A stretch of 10,117 nucleotides of DNA from JAKSUT01 sp045616505. Its GTDB lineage: Bacteria > Cyanobacteriota > Vampirovibrionia > Gastranaerophilales > Gastranaerophilaceae. A model generated the notes under the pieces. That model was not told the origin of the DNA. It did not search any database and was given only the letters and a program-made list of their open reading frames with translations. Position 1 is the stretch's first letter. Every line of letters starts with the position of its first letter. Positions 5,959 to 10,117 of the stretch are shown piece after piece. The translations under genes and the position numbers were made by a program. Location of the stretch: contig JAZLGV010000139.1 of NCBI GenBank assembly GCA_045616505.1, positions 1-10,117 of the forward strand. Direction: 5' to 3'.

Positions 5959-7899
5959 TTATTTATCTGAGAACATATTCGAAATAATTTCTCTATATTT
6001 ATCAAATACATTGTTTCTTTTAACTTTTGCGGTTTGACTTAACATACCATTATCAATACTAAATTTGTCTTTTAAAACTTCAAATTGTTTAATTTTTTCA
6101 AATGGTTTTAAGTTTGGTTTGTTTTTAATATATGAATTTAATTCTTTTTTAATCAATTGTCTTAAATCTGGATTTTTAATAGAAAGAGTTTTACCAGAAC
6201 GCAAATCTTTCGCTAACATACCACATTTTTCTAATGCTTCTTGAGATGGAACAACAAGTGCGCCTATTGAGTTTTCGTCTTGTCCAACTAACACAATTTG
6301 ATCAATATACGGACTACCCATACAAGCTTCTTCGATAGGTACAGGTTCAACGTTTTCACCGTTAGCCAAAACTATTGTTTCTTTTTCTCTACCAACTAAA
6401 ACAAGATTATTATCACCTGTTAGCCAGCCTAAATCACCTGTATTAAACCAACCATCTTCTGAAATAACTTTCTTTGTTGCTTCTTCATCGTTCAAATAAC
6501 CTTTCATTACTTGAGCGCCTCTAACCATTACAAGACCTCTTTGGAAAATTCCAAGCTCTTGTTTTGTTTCAGAATCAACAATTTTTATTTCAGTACCTTT
6601 TATAGGTTTTCCTGCAGAAGCCAAATAGTTTTTGTCATATACACATCTCAAAGTTAATACCGGAGCGGTTTCTGTAAGCCCATAACCTATTCTTAAATTT
6701 ACCCCTATGGCATCGTAGAATAATTCATCTTTTAATGATAATGCACCACCACCAGAAACAGATGCTTTAAATGTTAAACCTATCATTGATTTAATTTTTT
6801 TATACAAAGTTCGTGTAAACAAAATATGCAATGGTTTTATAAATGAACGAACTACTTTATGATACATTCTTACAAATCTATGGTATTTCTTTTTATTTGT
6901 AATTCTTCTTTCGCTATACATTTTGTGAATTTTATATGAAATACTTGTTTTTACTGCGAAATCAAACAAATAATATGTAAGTTTTGATGTTTGTTTCAAT
7001 TTTTGATAGATACCTAATCTGATAGCTTCCCAAATTCTTGGAACTGACATCAAATAGTCAATATTTTCTTTTTTCAAATCGTTTTTCAAATTTTGCAAAT
7101 TTGTGAAACTCAAATGGCAACCAACAGAGAAAAATAATTGTTGTGCAATAAATTCATAAGAATGCCAAACTGGAAGAACTTCAAGAGTTTTATCACCTTT
7201 TTGAACAGCAATACCTGTGATAATTGTTGGCATTTGCATTAAGAAATTTTTATGCGATAAAACTACACCTTTTGGAAAACCTGTTGTACCTGATGTATAT
7301 AAAATAATAGCATCATCGTCTAAAGTTCCATCTATATGAGTAAACTCTTTATCTTTTCCCAATTCTATAAAGTCTTCTAATTTATATAAAGGACAATTTA
7401 AACTTTCAACTGGTTCACCTTTTTCAGTCATTACAACGACAAATTTAAGCAAATCATAATTCAAATTATCTTTCAATTTTTGTAATGTTTTGTAGTCATA
7501 AATGAAAAGACCTTTTGATTCACTATGTTGCAAAATAAAACTTTGTTCTTCTGAAGGTGCATTTGAACCTCTCAAAACAGCAGCCGCACCAGTTCTTAAA
7601 ATACCATGACAAACTTGAAAATGAAAACCATTATTTTCTGAAAAAATAGAAATTTTATCGCCTTTTTGAATACCTAAATTTTGCAATGATGCTGCAATAT
7701 TTCTAATTCTAGTATTTAATTCTTCATAAGTTAAATCTAAATGATGATATTTATCTGTTAGGGCTTTTAAATTAGAATAATCTTTTATTTTATTTTCTAC
7801 ATAATCATAAAGAGTTGTTTTATCTTTTAAAAATTCTTGAACTTCTTTATATCCTTGTTCAAAAATTTCCTCTTTAGTTAATTCAACTTTTTTAGCCAT
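5959..7899 (-). CDS. Long-chain acyl-CoA / acyl-ACP synthetase (AMP-forming), 646 aa
   Basis: An ANL-superfamily adenylating enzyme that activates a fatty acid through an acyl-AMP to a thioester. Motifs from the chosen start: YTSGTTGFPKG (201-211, phosphate-binding loop), GYGLTETAP (405-413), WFNTGDLGWL (484-493), GREKETIVLANGENVEP (503-519), and a C-terminal SQTAKVKR with the adenylation Lys at about 625. The insert around KPLHILFTRTLYKKIK followed by SGGGALSLKD resembles long-chain synthetases and cyanobacterial/plastid acyl-ACP synthetases, so the acceptor may be CoA or ACP. ATG 7899 is preferred to the in-frame ATG 7920. GGAG lies 7 nt before 7899, whereas 7920 would leave only about 7 nt of leader after the predicted transcription start and lacks a convincing site. 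No signal peptide is seen. It leads an operon with gdhA. Substrate chain length cannot be read from the sequence. Confidence 0.9.
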   Translation of the reverse strand: MAKKVELTKEEIFEQGYKEVQEFLKDKTTLYDYVENKIKDYSNLKALTDKYHHLDLTYEELNTRIRNIAASLQNLGIQKGDKISIFSENNGFHFQVCHGILRTGAAAVLRGSNAPSEEQSFILQHSESKGLFIYDYKTLQKLKDNLNYDLLKFVVVMTEKGEPVESLNCPLYKLEDFIELGKDKEFTHIDGTLDDDAIILYTSGTTGFPKGVVLSHKNFLMQMPTIITGIAVQKGDKTLEVLPVWHSYEFIAQQLFFSVGCHLSFTNLQNLKNDLKKENIDYLMSVPRIWEAIRLGIYQKLKQTSKLTYYLFDFAVKTSISYKIHKMYSERRITNKKKYHRFVRMYHKVVRSFIKPLHILFTRTLYKKIKSMIGLTFKASVSGGGALSLKDELFYDAIGVNLRIGYGLTETAPVLTLRCVYDKNYLASAGKPIKGTEIKIVDSETKQELGIFQRGLVMVRGAQVMKGYLNDEEATKKVISEDGWFNTGDLGWLTGDNNLVLVGREKETIVLANGENVEPVPIEEACMGSPYIDQIVLVGQDENSIGALVVPSQEALEKCGMLAKDLRSGKTLSIKNPDLRQLIKKELNSYIKNKPNLKPFEKIKQFEVLKDKFSIDNGMLSQTAKVKRNNVFDKYREIISNMFSDK

Positions 7900-7933
7900 T
7901 TTATAACTCCAAAAACTCATAAAGTTCCATAAT

Positions 7934-7962
7934 ATTTTAACTTGCTTGAATATTTATGTCAA
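7934..7962 (-). promoter_or_regulatory. Promoter of the acyl synthetase-gdhA operon, TTGACA-N17-TAAAAT
   Basis: On the minus strand a consensus -35 TTGACA (7957-7962) is followed after exactly 17 bp by TAAAAT (7934-7939). The expected start site is near 7927, giving a 27-28 nt leader to ATG 7899. It is the strongest housekeeping-type promoter in the window, suggesting constitutive expression of both genes. Confidence 0.82.
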
Positions 7963-7987
7963 ATAATATAATAACTTAAAACTATCT

Positions 7988-8016
7988 TTGACAACTAAAT
8001 TTTTTTAAGGCAAAAT
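7988..8016 (+). promoter_or_regulatory. Promoter of the tandem U32-like genes, TTGACA-N17-CAAAAT
   Basis: A consensus -35 TTGACA (7988-7993) is followed after 17 bp by CAAAAT (8011-8016), a four-of-six match to the -10 box. Transcription would start around 8023, leaving a leader of about 25 nt before ATG 8048. It is back to back with the leftward operon promoter, with 25 bp between the two -35 boxes and no obvious operator there. Confidence 0.65.
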
Positions 8017-8047
8017 AAAGTTAATTACAAAAATTTTCGAGAAAATT

Positions 8048-8956
8048 ATGCCACAAATAAGATATAAAAATATTGATTGGAATATTCCATATCTATTTAT
8101 TAGTCCCGATATAATAGATATATATAATCAAGTTTTTCAAAATTACGAAATTCCAAACCCAATAAAAAGAATATATGGTCAGATACCTACTCCTTGGAGT
8201 CTTGGCTTTTTAGAAATGGATTTCAAAAAAGAGCAAATGGAACAATATTTTGAATATATTAAAAACAATAATATTTGTCCTATCATAAATTTTTCTTGCT
8301 ATGATATCCCGAATTCAAGTTTGAAAAATGAAACTTGTAATCTCCTTTTAGATATTATTGAAAATTTAAACGGAGAAGTAATGATATCTTCTGATAAACT
8401 TTTAAAATACATCAGAAAAACACATCCTAACATAAAATGTATTGCATCAGAAATAAAATCTGTTTTTGAATTAAAAAAAGGCAAAGAAATAAAATATTAT
8501 AACGAATTATCAAAAAAATTCGATAGAGTAATGCTTTCACCAAGTTATGTAAAAACAACTTTTGCAAACGATGCTGAAAAATATAATGATATTTCTAAAT
8601 TTGATGTAATTATCAACAATAATTGTATTGTTGATTGTCCAAACGAAAAAAATCATCAAAAAGCTCTTATTGAATTTACTAAATCAAATTATAAAAAAAT
8701 TAAAGAAATAGATTGTCCAAAAGATACCTTGTCTCTTAGTAAAGTTATTAAAAATTCAACTTTACTAGAAACAGAAGAAGTAGATAATCTAGTAAATAAT
8801 ATTGGAATTAAACACTTAACTTTTAAAGAAGAATATTGTAATATGCCTTTAAGATTTTTCTCTTGCTTAATTCAATATATTTTTATCTCTAACGGAAAGA
8901 CTCAACTTATATGTAGAGATGTCGGTAATACTCTCATTGGCAAAGGAATATTATAA
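8048..8956 (+). CDS. U32-like TIM-barrel protein, first of a tandem pair, 302 aa
   Basis: I do not recognise a named gene. The protein is a paralogue of the one immediately downstream. Both begin with a Y-x-N-I-x-W-x-x-P motif and share IPNPIKxxYG (35-44), a conserved Trp (W50), SDKL (115-118), P-x-x-K-C followed by S near 127-134, and YNE..(D)RV (151-161). A CX3CP motif at C193 and C197 plus a later C223 resembles the Fe-S ligand pattern of peptidase-U32-type proteins (UbiU/UbiV, RlhA, TrhP). Where the second copy has the U32-like FKVQGR, this copy reads TFKEEYC (258-264), so the Gly-Arg pair is lost. The C-terminus is about 28 residues shorter. There is no signal peptide or clear membrane segment. 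The start agrees with that of the paralogue; only a weak GAG (8039-8041) is seen upstream. Function unknown; probably a partner of the downstream protein. Confidence 0.75.
   Translation: MPQIRYKNIDWNIPYLFISPDIIDIYNQVFQNYEIPNPIKRIYGQIPTPWSLGFLEMDFKKEQMEQYFEYIKNNNICPIINFSCYDIPNSSLKNETCNLLLDIIENLNGEVMISSDKLLKYIRKTHPNIKCIASEIKSVFELKKGKEIKYYNELSKKFDRVMLSPSYVKTTFANDAEKYNDISKFDVIINNNCIVDCPNEKNHQKALIEFTKSNYKKIKEIDCPKDTLSLSKVIKNSTLLETEEVDNLVNNIGIKHLTFKEEYCNMPLRFFSCLIQYIFISNGKTQLICRDVGNTLIGKGIL
8943..8947 (+). promoter_or_regulatory. Ribosome-binding site AAGGA inside the end of the first U32-like gene
   Basis: AAGGA lies in the last codons of the upstream gene, 11 nt before ATG 8959. The stop (8954-8956) falls between this site and the start, so ribosomes finishing the first gene would be well placed to restart on the second. 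This points to coupled, roughly equal translation of the pair. Confidence 0.6.
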
Positions 8957-8958
8957 AA

Positions 8959-9951
8959 ATGTCTGTTATAAAATACGAAAATATACAATGGTCAGTACCA
9001 ACATTATTTTATGATGATGCTTTTGCTCTTGCATACGCAGATATATTAGAAAACTTAAACATTCCAAACCCAATAAAGTACGTATATGGAATGGTTAGTT
9101 CTAGATGGAGCGGAGGAAGAAACGCTACCATAAAATTGCAAGATAAAGAAAATATTATTAAAGTTATTAAAGAATTAACTAAAAGAAAGATGACTCCTGC
9201 TTTTACTTTTAGTAATAAAATTATCAATGAAGAAGTTTTACAAGATGAATATTGCAATTGGTTATTAGATGTTGGAGTAGAAAATAATTGTCAATTCATT
9301 ATTGTTTCAGATAAATTGTTTTATCATATTAAAAAACGTTATCCAGAAGCTAAATGTGTTTCATCAGTTATTCAGCCTATGGCAATGCCAGCATTAGCAA
9401 AAGATGTACAAAAAGAAATTGATTTTTATAACGAAAGACTTGATAGATATGACAGAGTTGTTGTAAGACCTGATTTTTCTATAGATTTATTAGAATATAA
9501 AGATAAAATAAGCGATTTATCAAGAATAGAAGTTTTGGTTAATCAAACTTGCAGAAAAAACTGCCCTGGATATTGTTATAGCGTGATATCAAAATGTGAA
9601 AGTGGTAATAACAACATAGAAGCAAAAATTAGATGTGCAGTTGATATGTACACTAATAAACACGGCATAGCAGATTTTTGCAGAACTCAATCAATTATGC
9701 ACTCCGAAGAACTTATTAGAAATTTAATGGACATAGGAGTTATAGATTTTAAAGTTCAAGGCAGACATTATAACAAAACTTATTGCAGACAAGTTATCAA
9801 TGATCACTTATTAAAAGATATGGGAACAAGTTTTCTTGTTAAAAATAAAATTACAGATTACGCAAATAAACTTGAAATGACTGATTTTCTATATTCAAAA
9901 GAATTTATAGATAAAAATCTTGTCCTTTTGTATAGAAAAACTAATATATAA
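8959..9951 (+). CDS. U32-like TIM-barrel Fe-S protein, second of a tandem pair, 330 aa
   Basis: A paralogue of the preceding gene, 2 nt downstream of its stop and so co-transcribed with it. It has four candidate cluster cysteines: C198, C202 and C206 (CRKNCPGYC) and C241 (FCRTQ). These are followed by S-E-E-L (249-252), I-G-V and FKVQGRH (264-270). The order of a Cys group after N-x-x-C, an E-x-L segment, then F-K-x-x-G-R matches what I know of peptidase-U32-type proteins, whose characterised members (UbiU, UbiV, RlhA, TrhP) bind a [4Fe-4S] cluster and hydroxylate ubiquinone precursors or RNA without O2. Similarity is distant and from memory, so the reaction is unknown. No signal peptide or membrane span is seen. 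The N-terminus aligns with the first copy, supporting the start. No terminator is visible after its stop. Confidence 0.8.
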   Translation: MSVIKYENIQWSVPTLFYDDAFALAYADILENLNIPNPIKYVYGMVSSRWSGGRNATIKLQDKENIIKVIKELTKRKMTPAFTFSNKIINEEVLQDEYCNWLLDVGVENNCQFIIVSDKLFYHIKKRYPEAKCVSSVIQPMAMPALAKDVQKEIDFYNERLDRYDRVVVRPDFSIDLLEYKDKISDLSRIEVLVNQTCRKNCPGYCYSVISKCESGNNNIEAKIRCAVDMYTNKHGIADFCRTQSIMHSEELIRNLMDIGVIDFKVQGRHYNKTYCRQVINDHLLKDMGTSFLVKNKITDYANKLEMTDFLYSKEFIDKNLVLLYRKTNI

Positions 9952-10037
9952 AATTTCAAAAACACACTAAAAAGCCGGGATTATAACAAATTTTAATGAA
10001 ACTCCGATGTAGAATAATAAAAAAGGAGAACATTAAA

Positions 10038-10117
10038 ATGAAAAAAACAGAAGAAAAGAAAACAGGATTTACAAAAGAATTTATTCGTCAATGTCTTGAA
10101 GAATACGATTTAAAAGA
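10038..10117 (+). CDS. 5' end of a further gene, unidentified (truncated by the window edge)
   Basis: ATG 10038 is preceded by AAGGAG (10023-10028) at 9-nt spacing, and the frame stays open to the edge. The first residues include a Lys-rich start (MKKTEEKKTG) and then FTKEFIRQCLEEYDLK. This amphipathic start loosely recalls the N-termini of IS256-family (Mutator-type) transposases, but many other soluble proteins start this way. In the 86 nt before it I see no clear terminal inverted repeat. The gene is real on grounds of its ribosome-binding site and codon pattern; its identity is open. Confidence 0.6.
   Translation, partial: MKKTEEKKTGFTKEFIRQCLEEYDLK

Noticed and set aside
7900..7920. ATG at 7920 as start of the acyl synthetase
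   Set aside because: It falls about 7 nt from the predicted transcription start with no clear ribosome-binding site, while ATG 7899 has GGAG at 7 nt.
8299..8484. Leftward 61-codon open frame
   Set aside because: Antisense shadow inside the first U32-like gene with no initiation signals.
9009..9257. Leftward 82-codon open frame
   Set aside because: Antisense shadow inside the second U32-like gene with no initiation signals.
1..10117. tRNA, rRNA or CRISPR elements
   Set aside because: I saw no cloverleaf with a T-loop signature, no rRNA segment and no regularly spaced repeats; intergenic gaps are all under about 180 nt.

Overview
The window is AT-rich, with coding regions full of A and T at third codon positions and every complete gene ending in TAA. 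Its gene content is that of an anaerobic fermenting bacterium: an [FeFe]-hydrogenase maturase (HydG), a hexameric-type glutamate dehydrogenase, an alpha-glucan-type GH57 hydrolase and a long-chain acyl-CoA/acyl-ACP synthetase. The GH57 protein (its GENCWE block) and the acyl synthetase both recall cyanobacterial relatives. A non-photosynthetic, gut-type sister lineage of Cyanobacteria (Melainabacteria/Vampirovibrionia, e.g. Gastranaerophilales) is therefore my best guess. This is inference from memory; no 16S or other marker gene is present.

Layout, left to right. (1) 2-91: the 3' end of an unidentified gene, followed by a hairpin terminator. (2) 239-2488 (+): a 749-aa GH57 protein behind an extended -10 promoter so close that the mRNA looks leaderless. 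(3) 2559-3977 (-): hydG, convergent with GH57 and sharing an 18-bp bidirectional terminator with it. (4) 3978-4149: a divergent control region with a good hydG promoter whose -35 box lies inside a perfect 8-5-8 inverted repeat. (5) 4150-4533 (+): a small rhodanese-like protein. It is convergent with the next operon and shares a second bidirectional terminator with it. (6) 7899 down to 4592 (-): a two-gene operon, acyl synthetase then gdhA. (7) 7921-8047: back-to-back sigma70-type promoters. (8) 8048-9951 (+): two tandem paralogous proteins resembling distant peptidase-U32-type TIM-barrel Fe-S proteins, separated by 2 nt. (9) 10038 to the right edge: the start of another gene with a good ribosome-binding site.

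Most of the window is ordinary metabolism. HydG makes the Fe(CO)2CN precursor for the H-cluster, glutamate dehydrogenase links ammonium and 2-oxoglutarate, the acyl synthetase activates fatty acids, and GH57 is probably concerned with glycogen or related alpha-glucans. The least described element is the tandem U32-like pair. The most unusual sequence-level observations are the apparent reciprocal exchange of the two GH57 catalytic acids (Glu to Asp and Asp to Glu), the predicted leaderless GH57 transcript, and the dyad operator on hydG.
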